Shown: positions 45,589-56,643 of the stretch, in pieces
Numbering within the stretch: the first letter of the stretch is position 1
Layout: the number at the start of each line of letters is the position of its first letter
NCBI GenBank assembly: GCA_011799875.1
Contig: CM022299.1
Span: forward strand, 216,069,018 to 216,133,017
Origin: Thinopyrum elongatum
Lineage: Eukaryota > Streptophyta > Magnoliopsida > Poales > Poaceae
Direction of reading: 5' to 3'
DNA length: 64,000 nt
The notes under the pieces: model-generated
The model's database searches: none
What the model saw: only the letters and a program-made list of their open reading frames with translations
Told to the model about the DNA's origin: nothing
Made by a program: the position numbers and the translations under genes

Positions 45589-46228
45589 CAATGAAGAGCT
45601 TGTCCATCCTATCAGTGGTGGTGGATTCTGTCAAGACCTTATATATCAGTATGCGGTGTTTTGATCTCAACATCATTATTGCCTTGCTGCAATGCTTTCC
45701 ATGTTTGGAGAATTTGTATATAAAGGTGATGATTTCACACACATTGAAAGCCCATATATAATGTACTATAATTAATCGTTCAGCTATCACTCTTTCAACA
45801 TAATCTTTTTTAGACATTAACTGTTTTCCATCTTCATCTCTATTTAGGCACTAACACATGGAGAAAAAGGTATAACCTATCGATGGTTCAAGAAGCACCA
45901 GGATTTTCTCAGAGCTCATGACATTAGTTTGAAGATAGTAACGCTGGAAGGATATGCATCCAACAATGTAAACACTAGCTTTGTCACATTCTTCATGTTG
46001 AATGCGAGGGCACTATTGTCCGTGAGGATTAAGTTTTTCGACAAGAAATTTCTCATGGCGGCAAGTGTTGAACAGCATAAAAAGAAGTTTCAGGTGCTTC
46101 TAATTGTGCTCGACTTCTTTTTACAACAGCTTATCGTCATCATGGAGCAATATAAATTTTGTACTGGGATCTTGATTTTATGGATCAGACCGATCTATTT
46201 GATTGTGACTGCCGAAAACTTTGGTTGA
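45589..46228 (+). pseudogene. FBD-type gene fragment (second F-box family piece)
   Basis: Exon-like 45589-45725 (VVDSVKTLYISMRCFDLNII, ALLQCFPCLENLYIK) ends at an intact donor AAG|GTGATG. After an acceptor (AG at 45846-45847), 45848-46228 reads GEKGITYRWFKKHQDFLRAH and TFFMLNARALLSVRIKF. This corresponds to the last part of the F-box/FBD pseudogene at 37674-39550. There is no F-box and no leucine-rich upstream part, so it is a 5'-truncated capture. Confidence 0.65.
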
Positions 46229-46984
46229 GTTAGATGTCATTGTCCTATTCAATCTGGATTTTGTCTAAACCAGATAAGCAATTAATCCTTGTGCTTTTGT
46301 ACTGTTTGTAAGTTGGAGTTAGATATTGTTGCCCTTTTCAACTCGGCTTTGACCCATATTTTCTTTCATACTGGGCCAATGGCTTGCCATTTCTTTAATT
46401 AAGACATAAATATTATAAGCATTCACAACATAGGGAAAGAACATCACTCTCGCGGGATCCTTGAGCTCTTTGTTCATTACAGAACCTAGCGCCCACCAGC
46501 ACCAACAAACTTATTTTCAGCTAGCACACCAAATTGGCTGTAATTCTTAATAAGAAAAGTTGCATGGTAGTGATAGATTTGGATTTGTCATTTGGGACCC
46601 ACGAGGAAAAAGCCAATCCAGGGCGGTGCCGACTCGACAATAAACACTGAGAAACCTGGTTTTAAAATTACTGTAAATCCAAAACTCGCCTCAAAATCAT
46701 GAAACTTGGCATGGTGTTATGACATGGCACCAACATGCTGTGGTAAAAAGTTAGTCCAATTTGGGGCAAGTTTTGGTATAAACTTCTTACAAACCGGAGC
46801 TTCTCTAAAAAAGGCTCATGGTTCCGAGAGGGAACTTTGTCACCTATGTGTGCGAAACGACATACGCTGTCTCTTCCCGCCTTGCAACATGTAACTATAG
46901 GAGCGGCGTCCTAAAAATATGAAATTATTCAGGGTTCGTTTTGCCTTTTTATACATTATTTGAGTTTTCTAGGCATTTTGGAAC
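46229..46984. repeat. Flank, then a diverged 505-bp repeat unit
   Basis: 46229-46580 has no feature I can name. 46590-46980 shares AAATCCAAAACTCGCC, ATGAAACTTGGCATG and TTCAGGGTTCGTTT words, in order, with the 505-bp array. Confidence 0.55.
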
Positions 46985-47698
46985 ACACTTTGGTGTGTGC
47001 AAAGGTCATGTGTGTACTAGCCACCTATGTAATTGGATGTTCAATCTGTTTATGGAATCAAGTCCTTATATGTTATAAGTACATATGTTGTTGTTTTGTG
47101 TGCAATGACACCGCACACGGACCATACTAGGGAACCCATCGGTGATGATTTCAACAATCGCTGACAATTGTATACCAGCAAGCATTTGCCCACAACACAC
47201 ACGGCTTATTAGCAGCAATCGTCTGTATTATTATCGGTCTTCACACTCATTTTTTATAACAGACCTGTTTGCCGCGTATCACACACATCTTGTTCAATTG
47301 AACTATTTTTGTTCTCTTGGCTCAAAGCAAACAGTTCATTCGAGTGAACCGTATGCCGTATATCGCACACACCTTGATATGGCTGACCGTTTCTTTTGTG
47401 TTGCCTAATCACAAACAGTTCATCCGATTGAACTGTATGTCATATATCGCACACGCCTTCATCTGGCTGCCCATGTCTGTTGTTTTGCCTCATCGCAAAC
47501 AGTTCATTGAACTGAATAGTATGCCTAGCATCGCACACGCAACTAAAATTTGAACCGTGTTTGGTGGATCCGCCATCGCAAACGTTTTGCACCTTTTTGA
47601 CGGGTTTTTTACATCACCGTTTGTGATTAATGCATTGCACACAGTTTCGTCGAAGGGTCTCTGATTGTAGTGTCGCGTAGCAGCATCCTGTAGTAGTG
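46985..47698. repeat. Outer 3' terminal and subterminal region of E
   Basis: Repeats the 3' flank of the exonuclease-like gene (AGCCACCTATGTAATTGG), then the subterminal array with AACAGTTCATTCGAGTGAAC and ATATCGCACACACC words. It ends GCAGCATCCTGTAGTAGTG at 47698, followed by the TSD GAT. Confidence 0.88.
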
Positions 47699-50641
47699 GA
47701 TGTGCAACGCTTTAGTAACGCTGACTTGTCTGCCGATGAAATAAACAAGACTGTAAAGAGACTGCTAGGGGAGACTCAAGAAGCCTGCAACAAGATGGGG
47801 TTGAGTCCATTCTGTGTTCTTAACCCAGCTCCTCCATTAAGTATATACAATCATTTGTCCGGCTCATCGATCCTTATTTAACTTGAACTCACTTGTTGAA
47901 CTTTGTTAAAATTGTGCAGGCCCATTCTCCATTCTGGAACAAGAAGAAGAAGAAAACACAAGCATGCAAGTCTGCTCGTGCTCCGGCTGTTCGGAGAAAT
48001 GAGCTGGTCAATGATGATGAGCCGCCCAAAGAAAATGAGTCGGAGGTTGACCTTGACTCTCTTGGCCTTGTTTTTATGCAACTTGCTGATGCTCATTCTT
48101 CCCAGGACAATGCTGAAACAAGGCGGGCTGATAATGTTGAGGTAATTTCCATCTCCTCCGGCTCAGAAAACTTTGTTCCCCAAAGGCCAAGGTGAGTCGT
48201 CAGGGAAGTGCCATTTTCTCATCCACATGCTCACTTAGATCCACAATTTATTTTGAAGAAATTGCAGCACGTTGGTACATCAAAACGCCAGAGTCAAAGC
48301 GGTTCTGGAGGGCTCATGTCCGGCTTATCTGACACACCAGTCGCCCGTATGCGACGTACCGAGGTGCCGCATAGCCTAACCTCGTCTCCTCCATGAGCCG
48401 ACCTTATTAGGCAACCTCTTAACCTATCTAATTCAAATTATCAAGAGTCGCCACCATCGTCTGGAGATTCTACTGCTTCAAAGCTTCCACCCTTTGTCAT
48501 CAAGCCAGGGTAAGTATATAAAAAATTCACTTCTCTTCATGGTCATTTATTTGTTTACTTAGGCATATTTAATGTGATTGTAGAGCCCAGCCAAGAAAAG
48601 AAAAACTGGCGAGTCATCTGTTGTCCCTCCTGACACCGAGGCTCAAGATTTGCCACAAGATAACCTGGACATTCTGGTTACTCATTCAAACATAGATAAC
48701 CCGGAGGAGACTCGGGAGCCGGTTATAACTGACAAGCTACCTACTGATGAAGGGGCAACTATTATTGATGAGCAAGTCAAGCCAGATGAGCCGGTCGACA
48801 ATCTCAAGCCACTGAGTCTAACTCATGCTCCCAGCCCTTGTCAAGAGGCTAGAAATGCCAACCAAATGATTGTTGACACAAAGGTGGTCATTACTGGAGA
48901 AGGCAAAAGTGCTCCTGATACTTCAACTAGTTTGGCCAAAATCCCAGACAAAGTTGAGCATGTCTGTGAAGACAAAGGGAAAACCAAATTGGAGCTGCCT
49001 GGCTTGGATAATATGACTACTGAAGAGCTTCATCATGAGTTCTTGACCCGGCTATCTGAAAGCCGAGATATTGAAGCGAACAAAGTCAACATGTTTAGGA
49101 AGAAACATGAGGTATGAAATAACTCGCCTTTCCAATACTATATAAATATATGCATAGCCCCCAAGTATTAGACATAGGCAATCATAAGTATGTGTAAGAC
49201 TTGTACTTAGAATGTTGGAATTTTGAAGTGTATCCCCCAAGGGTCGGGTTATCCTGCAAATGGTAAGCCAATTCTTCAAGTATAGATCCTTAAAAAAGAA
49301 ACACCATGTAGCCCCCAAGGGCCAGATCATCTTCATGAGATGAGTCGGGTCTTCCAAATAGATGAACTTGGAAAAGTGGCCTATAGCCCCCAAGGGCCGA
49401 CTCATTTTTATGAACTGAGTCAGGTCTTCTGATTTATCTTTGAAGAAAAAAGGACATGCATTAGCCCCCAAGTGCTAAGTATGTTGCTTGCAACTACTTG
49501 GGACTTAATAATAGAATCAATTTGCCAGTCGTAGCCCCCAAGTGCCGGATTGTGCATTTTTTCCGGCTCGGGACTAAAAAAGTGGCACGTAAATGAATTA
49601 TCTTCCTATCTTGCAGGAAACTTTGACCACGGCCGAGTCAAACTTGACAGGTTTAAAGAAAGACTTAGATTCTGAACAAACTCTGCGAGTCAAGGTTGAA
49701 TCAAGCCTGCAATCCTCCTTAGAAGAATTGGAGAAAATCAAGGCAGCTTTTGAAACTGAACGAGCCGCCTTTGAAACTGAAAAGGACTCTTTAATCAAGC
49801 GTGCAGAGCACGCTGAGGGCCAACTCAAACCAGTTACTAAAGAACTGGATGGGTTGAAACATCATATCTCCCAAATGACACAGGCTATTTTTGGTAAGTG
49901 ACTCTTTGCATCCTGATGAATAACTCGCCTGACGACTCATATGTAGGAAACAGCTTGCCTGACGGCTCGTATGTTGAAATATTTGTAGGTCCCAGAAGTC
50001 ACAATGTCCGTTCGGATAACCTGATGAAATTAAAGGCCGTGTACTCTTTCCTAGAGAAATTGTATGCTGGAAGCTTGTTTACCATCATGGCTGTGATGGG
50101 TGGAAGAGACCCGCCACGATTCATAAGAGATGTGTTGAAGCTGCTCTCGACCGTCCCCAAGCAAATTGAAGAGTTGAAGAAATCAGCCGCCCGAGCAGGG
50201 GCAATGACGTCTCTAAGCCAGGCCAAAGCTTATGTGCTAGGTATGGATCCTTCAGAGATGGCCGGCGGGTTTTGACAATTCAAAGATGATGGTACTGAGT
50301 TTTCGTCGGTGGATTATGCCCGTTGTGTGAAGGAGACTCGTGTGTTGGTCAGTCAACTAGTGGAAGATCTCGACTTGAAGAAATATCAAGCGGCTTATGA
50401 TGAAGATAACACGCGAGTTCACCCGCCAACCTTTGAGCCCTTTGACTTGACTCCACAACGGCGTAAGTATATCTTTGCCCCTGATGTTGACCCATCGCCT
50501 ATCACGCATGATGACACCGTCTTCCAAGCCTTAACCACTATCGACTGGAATGTCGACAACCTTCAGATCAGAGAGGTAGAAGAGTCGGTGCAGGATAACC
50601 CGGAGGCATCAACTACTGGAGATCATCAGGGGGGAAGCTAA
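47699..50641 (+). pseudogene. Gypsy C antisense gene, C-terminal half (multi-exon)
   Basis: Coding resumes after E with DVQRFSNADLSADEINKTVK and SPFCVLNPAPPL. Exons with canonical sites follow: 47920-48191 (CAG acceptor, GTGAGT donor), 48584-49111 (Glu/Asp-rich, ends NKVNMFRKKHE), 49617-49894 (coiled coil, ETLTTAESNLTGLKKDL) and 49989-50641 (GRDPPRFIRDVLKLLSTVPK). One TGA at 50273-50275 breaks the last exon; the final stop is at 50639-50641. The long coiled coil and basic/acidic linkers match the downstream half of the antisense genes in D. It converges tail to tail with the C integrase. Confidence 0.7.
49140..49600. repeat. Imperfect repeats with TAGCCCCCAAG, in an antisense-gene intron
   Basis: TAGCCCCCAAG or CCCCCAAG occurs near 49157, 49228, 49312, 49387, 49463 and 49533, spaced about 70-85 bp and followed by GGCCGGCTCAT-like words. 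On the retrotransposon strand these read CTTGGGGGCTA, similar to the G-rich tract beside the LTRs of D and F. Confidence 0.65.
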
Positions 50642-51576
50642 CCCGGAGAGTCACAACCTGGAGTTTACAGGAGCCAACTTGCAGGAGGGATGACTCCAAA
50701 AAACTTTGATTACTTATTTGAGCCCTGCTGTGGCTGTGTAATAGGATAGTACAAACTTCGGTGCCTGTGGTGCCTTCGTGCAATTTTGATACTTTGGAAG
50801 CATAAATATTATGACTGGTGTGGTGCTTCCTTTGACCCACCCAATATCCTTATAATCTGCTACTTGAATCAAGTAAGGTCATGGCGTATTTGCATAAGCC
50901 GTCAATAGCTGATCCTAGTCTTGATTGATTCATAAGTGAGAACCAGCATAACCCGGTATGTTATTGACCCGGTGACTCATGGTCGTAATGAAACTGTATG
51001 ATCAAAATAAGCCGATGTAGTAATGACCCGGCAGCTCATGGCCAACTGATGATCAAAGGGGATAGTCATGTAATACAGATAGTGTTGTAAAACAAACAAG
51101 TTAAATAAACACATAAGTATAAATATTAAAGTCGGCTTTCGAGGCTCGACGAAAAGACCGGCTTTCGAGGCTCGAGTCATGCTTCAATGAAGCTAGCTTG
51201 ATAGCCTATGGTTTGTCCTAGCTTTATGTAGGCCGGCTCTCACATGACTTAAGCCGGCGTTTTAACTTTGACAAGTTCAGGGTCATAATAGATTGACTGT
51301 CAAGAGTACACCGGGTCATCTTGGCAGATGAGCATCAAGCAAATAGGCAGGTTTAACCATGTGATATAATGGCATATGCTGGGTCAAGAGGGATGTTAAT
51401 AGCTGAACTCGATGAGTTGGAAGCCCCCATGTGACCTATGATCAAGGAATAAAGACTCATACACAATATATTGGACGAAACGACAGAGGCACCGAGTTTC
51501 GGGGATGCCGGCTTTATTATCATTGATCATAAAAGATATATACAGAGGTATGTACAAAAGTTGGAGCCAGTGGCTC
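50642..51576. other. Spacer between the antisense gene and the C integrase
   Basis: No gene. Contains an antisense-gene 3' flank (ATAAATATTATG near 50800), repeated TGACCCGG words (50940-51030) and a tandem CGGCTTTCGAGGCTCGA duplicate (about 51134 and 51160). Confidence 0.5.
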
Positions 51577-51804
51577 TTAATTGTAGTAAGGACGGAGATG
51601 AGCAATGTTCCAAGGCATGTTGCTCTCCTCCTCAGATGTACGTGATTTCTCATGTTCGGGTATGTCAATCTGATAGAATGACCCATTGTTGAGGTTCTTG
51701 TTTATGATGAAAGGCCCCTCCCAAGGATGTGAATTCCTATGCATACCAGTTTGATCTTGTATCAATTGGAGCACTAAGTGGCCCTCCTGGAAAGTACGGC
51801 AACA
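51577..51804 (-). pseudogene. Integrase C-terminus of Gypsy C
   Basis: On the minus strand: WEGPFIINKNLNNGSFYQID, then EEESNMPWNIAHLRPYYN and TAA at 51577-51579. This is the usual last part of a Tat-type integrase. The upstream rest is displaced by the insertion of Gypsy B at 51810. Confidence 0.85.
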
Positions 51805-51809
51805 ATGCA

Positions 51810-52658
51810 TGACACAAGGTCAAGCTAGAAAAGCAGCTCTTCGTGAGATCAAGGAGAGCGTTAAGAAGAACAAGATAGTTGTGGGCCTCCGTTGCCGGGC
51901 AGGAGAGCCTGGCCAGGTCGAGGCCGCCCCTAAGGACAAGCCCAGATTTGCCCCAGCAGGCTTGTCATGGCCACCAAGACCAAACCCCGCCCAGCTCCTT
52001 CAACAAGGAACCTTCACCAAGGCGCCACCGCTCCACCTCACTACACCCAAGTCTCTAATCAGCGTGGTGTCAAGGTGTTAAGCAACCAGGTGGATCCTAT
52101 CAAGCACGTGGCAGCATCAAGGAGAATAGATTAGCTTTATTGACACCCGTCTAGGAGCATGTCAAGCTGATAAGAAGAGGCAGATAAGCGGCGCGACAGG
52201 CTTGCTGGGATTCGCCCTCGGCACGACACCTAGGAGTGCATTTAATGCACTTTGTCCTAACTGCCAGAGTTAGGTATGATAGCACTGTTAGCTATCTAAT
52301 CACACACAAATGAATGTTTTGCCACTGTGGTCACCCCTTAACCTATAAAAGGAGGCCTGAGGAAACCAAGCAAAGTGTTCGAACATTTTCCACCCCACAA
52401 CACTTGTAAGCTCACGTCGCTCTCCCCGAGGTGTCTTGCTGGGCTAGAGCGCGTCGAGCCTTCATGTTCCTCCAGATCAATCCACCACAGCAAGAGTAGG
52501 GTTTTACGCTGCAAAGCGGCCCGAACCTGGGTAAAGAGAGAGAGTCCATCGCCGTGATGTCCCTCATTGCTTCTACTCTTTGTGCAACGTGGCCGTCCCC
52601 ATGCTGAACCACAAATGGGCACCCATACCCCATAGGTGATCGTGCTTCCACACCTACA
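51810..52658 (+). repeat. 5' LTR of Gypsy B
   Basis: 849 bp, TGACACAAGGTCAAG...CCACACCTACA. CTATAAAAGG lies at about 52342-52351 and the shared LTR block at 52490-52536. The left border is set by the end of C integrase similarity. The right border is set by the primer-site block; the 3' LTR needed to confirm both is outside the window. Confidence 0.75.
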
Positions 52659-52682
52659 TCTTTAGCGCGCCAGGTAGGGGCA
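52659..52682 (+). other. Primer-binding region of Gypsy B
   Basis: TTTAGCGCGCCAGGTAGGGG directly after the LTR. The same block stands after the LTRs of D (reversed) and F as TTTGGCGC..AGGTAGGGG, where TGG would pair with a tRNA CCA end. In B, TGG has become TAG. The tRNA is not identified. Confidence 0.6.
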
Positions 52683-52743
52683 GTCACTTGTGCGAACCTG
52701 AAACCATGACCAGCGCGTCAATCTTTGTCGACCTTCATCATCC

Positions 52744-54920
52744 ATGGCTCCCAAGAAGAAAAGCGGAGGTGGAGCGCATCCTTCCACTTCGAAGGCTTCA
52801 TTGCCCATGGTTGCGGACGCCGCAGGCACCGCGGCCGCGGCGGGCGGAGCCAGCGAGGCGAGCGGTGCTACTACTGCTCCCACCATGGCTGGAGTAGGGG
52901 CAAAGCCGCAGGCGTGGCCTAGCCTCTTTAGTATGCCGCCGATCAAGCTCCCACCGGATCGGGTCCCAGAGACGCTCAACTTCCTCCCGCTCACCCCAAC
53001 GGCGTGCTCAACCAACGCAATACTGATGCCCGCTTCGGTGTGAGCCAAGATCCACTAGACCCGCTGCCCAGAGGGGAGGAGATAAGACGCGCGCTCTGTC
53101 ACGCGTGGGGCGAGCGTAACAACACCCCGAACGGCGCTGTCGACTCCCATCGACCACGCCCGCACCGGAAGGGCCCACCTGACCAAGAGCCTGGTCACCA
53201 AGAATAGCTCCGACCACGTCAGGTCCCTCTGGCAACCGGCCCGAGGCGGCGAGAGCCTGACGGCGCTCCTTCTGGTTCGTCCAGAAGTCGAGCGGTGTCG
53301 CGCTCTGCCTCCCACGCCATGCCGGAAACAGCGGCCGAAGTGGTGGCGAGAGCTCAGCTATTGCTGGACTTCCCTCCAGCAGCAGACAGGATGGATGAAT
53401 GGAGAGCTACCATCCAAAGCCTCCTCGGGTTTGCTGAGGTCAAGAAGTCACCATGCGTGGAACCATCATGGCGCCCGCAGGCAACGCCTACGACTCCCAC
53501 CGGTGGTCAAGATGGGAGGGCCGCACCCACCATGCAGTCCCTGCCGCGTCAGCTCTCCCAAGGGCAGCCGCAACGAACTCAGCGGCCACCAAACAATGAC
53601 GATCGTGATGAGGCGTCAATGGCCTCATCCGATCCGCGACTCCGGTGAGACCAACGCCAAGTGTTGAGGGAAAGAAAGAAGGAAGACGCCCGCATCACCA
53701 TTGAGCGGCGTCGTGAAACGTGCCGTCAATCTGACAAGCGCAACGGGGCTGATGTTGATGAACCCGCACCCAGTGCTGGCGGGTACCTACCTTACACGGT
53801 AGGATGCCCGACCTTCACTCGTGAGCTGTGGCAAGTCCAGTGACCATCATCTCGCACCTTCAAGCCTGACTTGCTGGAGAAGTATGATGGAAAACTGAAC
53901 CCGGAAGAGTTTTTGGGCATCTATACTATTGCCGTTCAGGCTATCGGGGGAAGGGATGAAAAGGTGCTCGCCAACCACTTCCCACTGGCCCTCAAGCCAA
54001 ATGTGAGGTCTTGGCTGATGCACCTGCCGGAGGAGTCCATTTCCTCCTAGGCCAACCTGTGCAACGAGTTCATGGGCGCCTTCACAGGCGGCCATCAAGA
54101 ACCAGGGCGGCCTAGTGATCTACATACCCTCCTACAAAAAGAGGGAGAGAGTTTGCGCAAATACTTGCAGAGGTTCTGTCGAGTACACCTCAACATTCCC
54201 AAGATACACCCGACAGCTGTGATTGCCGCATTTCATACGAATGTGCGCAACCATAGAATGCGGGCTAAGAGGAATGTTCGGTTGCCCAAGACCGTTAGCG
54301 AACTCTACACGGTGGTGGATAAGTGTGCTCGTGCTGAAGAAGGTGGGAGACTTTCGGGGGAAGAGGTTGGCGTCGAAGTTGATTCAAAAGACGACGACGA
54401 CCCTGCTACCCCCAGGAAGAAAAGCAAGAAGCACAACAAGAAGCGTAAGGAGAAGGCAGTAATGGCCATTGAGAGCGCCGATGATCCTAGCACTGGCAAG
54501 AAAGCAAAAACTGAGGCGCCCGGCAAGGAAGCTGCTACATGCGCTGATTGTCGGGCGGCAGCAGCTACTGAGAAAACCGGCAAGTCTGACGGGCCGTACT
54601 TCAAGATCCATAGGACCAAGGGTCATGACCTGCAAGATTTCAAGCAAGACGATCAGTTGGTTGAGAAACAGAAAGCTGAGTATGAAAGGCGCGACAAGGA
54701 GAGAAACCAGAATGGTACTGACGGGAAGGGCTGTGGTCATAACCGGCCCCGCGGCAAGTCTGATCAGCAGAAAGAAAAACCCACCAGAAGCCGTGAGAGG
54801 AAAGAAAATGAAAATGACAGCAAAGAAGAAGATGATGAAACCAGTGAACAAGAGTTCCAGAAAGCTACTGAGGCGATGTGCATTGTCGGGGGTGCATCTT
54901 TGCACTCCTCTCACCGCTAG
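52744..54920 (+). pseudogene. gag polyprotein (Gypsy B), frameshifted
   Basis: ATG 52744 opens MAPKKKSGGGAHPSTSKASL and the frame closes at 53041-53043. Further pieces follow at 53295-53648 and 53661-53843. The gag core lies at about 53850-54310 (YDGKLNPEEFLGIYT, FTGGHQEPGRPSDL, AAFHTNVRNHRMRAK). A stop (TAG) falls near 54048, then 54072-54920 is open: Lys-rich linker, a zinc-knuckle remnant CADC...YFKIHRTKGHD in which the third Cys is Phe, and an acidic tail. Gag would assemble particles and bind RNA. Confidence 0.85.
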
Positions 54921-54929
54921 CTCAAGTAG

Positions 54930-55731
54930 TGGGCACGTGAGGTTAATGTAGCAGAACCGGTAGCCAGCGCTCGAGAATCGCTCAAGTGGTCCCGCACGCC
55001 CATCATCTTTGACATTGAGGATCATCCAGACCGCACCACTGCGGTAGGATGTTTGCCATTGTTGGTTTCACCAACAATCCGCACCTCAAGGTCACTAAAA
55101 TGTTGGTTGACGGCAGGTCAGGCTTGAATTTGATTTCTCTTGGTGTGCTAAAGAAGCTCCAGATTCCAGATGAGGACTTGAAGAAGACTGGCACTTTCCA
55201 AGGAATCAACCAAGGAAGGAGCCAGCCGAAGGGAAAGATTACCTTGCCGGTAACATTTGGTGGGGAAATAAACTTCAGGATAGAGAAGATTGTGTTCGAT
55301 GTTGTTGAACTTCCCCTGCTATTCAACTGGATTCTTGGCCGACCAGCTCTGGCCAAGTTCATGGCAGCGTCCCACTACGCTTACAACACTTTGAAGATGC
55401 CTGGTCCTATGGGAGTTATCACCATCCCGTCGGACAAGAGGGATGCAGTTATCTGTGTGGATAAGATGTATAGAGATGCGGTTGCAGCAGAGGCTGTCGG
55501 GGCCCCAGCTCCCGCCAAGAGTGAGAAGAAAGTCAAGGAAACCGGCAAGGACTCCGATAAGGACTCCGGGAAGTGCATCTCTTCGGAGTATGCTGCACCC
55601 GACAACGACTTGCCGGAAAGTCCAACTAGCAAGAGATCCAAGGCTGCTCCCCCGGCAACCAAGAAAGTTTCGGTGCGGCAGGATGGCACTGATGGTACCT
55701 TCACCGTTAGTGCTACCCTTGATGACAAATA
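54930..55731 (+). pseudogene. Aspartic protease and linker (Gypsy B)
   Basis: IIFDIEDHPDRTTAVG, then VDGRSGLNLIS near 55110, where the protease signature D-x-G-A has become D-G-R-S-G, then ILGRPALAKF at about 55330. The Lys-rich linker ends at TAG 55729-55731. Compared with Gypsy A (VDNGAGLNLI) the residues after the catalytic Asp are altered. Confidence 0.8.
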
Positions 55732-55739
55732 GGAAAGCG

Positions 55740-56643
55740 CGCCTGTTACCTTCCTCGGGGCGAATATCGATGTGTTTGCCTGGCAACTAGCTGACATCCC
55801 CGGTGTTCCTAGGGAGGTAATCGAGCACCACCTTGATGTCTGTCCTCATGCCCACCCCGTCAAGAAAAAAGTCAAAAAGCAAGCCTTGGAACGGCAACAG
55901 TTCATTGGTGAGGAAATCAAGAAACTAGAGGCTGGAGGTTTGGTCCGTGGGTACTACATCCAACTTGGTTAGCAAATCCAGTGGCGGTGCGCAAAGCTAA
56001 TGGGAAGTGGAGACTATGTATTGATTTCACTGACTTGAACAAAGCTTGTCAAAAGGACCCCTTCCCCTTGCCGCGCATTGACCAGATTGTTGATTTAACC
56101 TCTGGATGTGACTTGCTATCCTTCTTGGATGGGAACTCTAGGTATCACCAGATCTTCATGGCCAAGGAAGACGAAGTAAATACCACCTTCATAACCCCCT
56201 ATGGCACGTACTGCTTTGTGTGTATGCCCTTCGGGTTGAAGGACGCTGGTTCTACGTTCGCAAGGGCCATGCAGATTGGGTTCAAGGCACAGCTGCATAG
56301 GAACATTGAAGCATACATAGAGGATTTAGAAGAAACCTTTGCAAACTTGCGGAAGATTAACTTGAAGCTTAATCCGAAGAAATGTGTGTTCGGCGTTCCG
56401 TCCGGCAAGCTTCTTGGGTTCTTTGTGTCTCAGCGAGGGATAGAAGCCAACCCCGACAAGATCAAAGCAATTGAGCAGATCCAAGCCCCGAAGACAGTTA
56501 AGGATGTGAGACGCTTGACTGGCTGTGTGGCCGCACTGAGAAGGTTCATTTCTAAATCCGCTGAGCGTGCCTTGCTATTTTTCAAAATTTTGAAGAAGGC
56601 TGGTCCAGTAAAATGGACTCCAGAGGCCGAGGCTGCGCTGTAG
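55740..56643 (+). pseudogene. Reverse transcriptase with its catalytic YxDD deleted (Gypsy B)
   Basis: VPREVIEHHLDVCPHAHP, a frameshift near 55955, LNKACQKDPFPLPRIDQIVD, FLDGNSRYHQIF and MPFGLKDAGSTFARA. Then AYIEDLEETFANL is seen, where Gypsy A has YMDD followed by 15 more codons: 14 codons, including both catalytic Asp, are missing at about 56319-56323 without changing frame. The connection region (NPKKCVFGVPSGKLLGFF) is intact. TAG at 56641-56643 ends the frame. Confidence 0.87.

Larger units (their letters stand above)
17248..47698. mobile_element. CACTA-superfamily transposon E, composite, about 30.4 kb
   Basis: The ends are CACTGGTACAGCAAGG at 17248 and, reversed, CACTACTACAGGATGC at 47698, alike at most terminal positions. 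A 3-bp TSD GAT (17245-17247, 47699-47701) is as expected for CACTA elements, and removing the block rejoins the antisense gene of Gypsy C. Subterminal regions carry arrays of short repeats with CGCACACAGTT-type motifs. No TNP-type transposase frame is visible, so it would be non-autonomous. Inside are extra copies of both ends (28046-28509, 28513-30042, 39660-39860, 41270-41860), tandem arrays, later insertions and captured gene sequences. Confidence 0.88.
3257..51809 (-). mobile_element. Gypsy C: Tat-like LTR retrotransposon with antisense gene, split by D, E and B
   Basis: Host pieces are 3257-4634, 16256-17247 and 47699-51809. They read through cleanly when D and E are removed with one TSD copy each. 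The orientation is minus: the integrase C-terminus is on the minus strand at 51577-51804 and the conserved LTR block at 3353-3398 is reversed. Downstream of pol lies a multi-exon gene on the opposite strand. This is the layout known for Tat elements such as Grande and RIRE2. gag, the rest of pol and the other LTR must lie to the right of Gypsy B, outside the window. The left insertion boundary is at 3257, inside A. Confidence 0.82.

Noticed and set aside
53055..53315. Minus-strand frames over the start of gag B
   Set aside because: Opposite the gag leader, without motif or splice context.
54384..55025. 213-codon minus-strand frame opposite gag
   Set aside because: Complement of the Lys/Glu-rich gag linker, giving a hydrophobic-looking chance frame.
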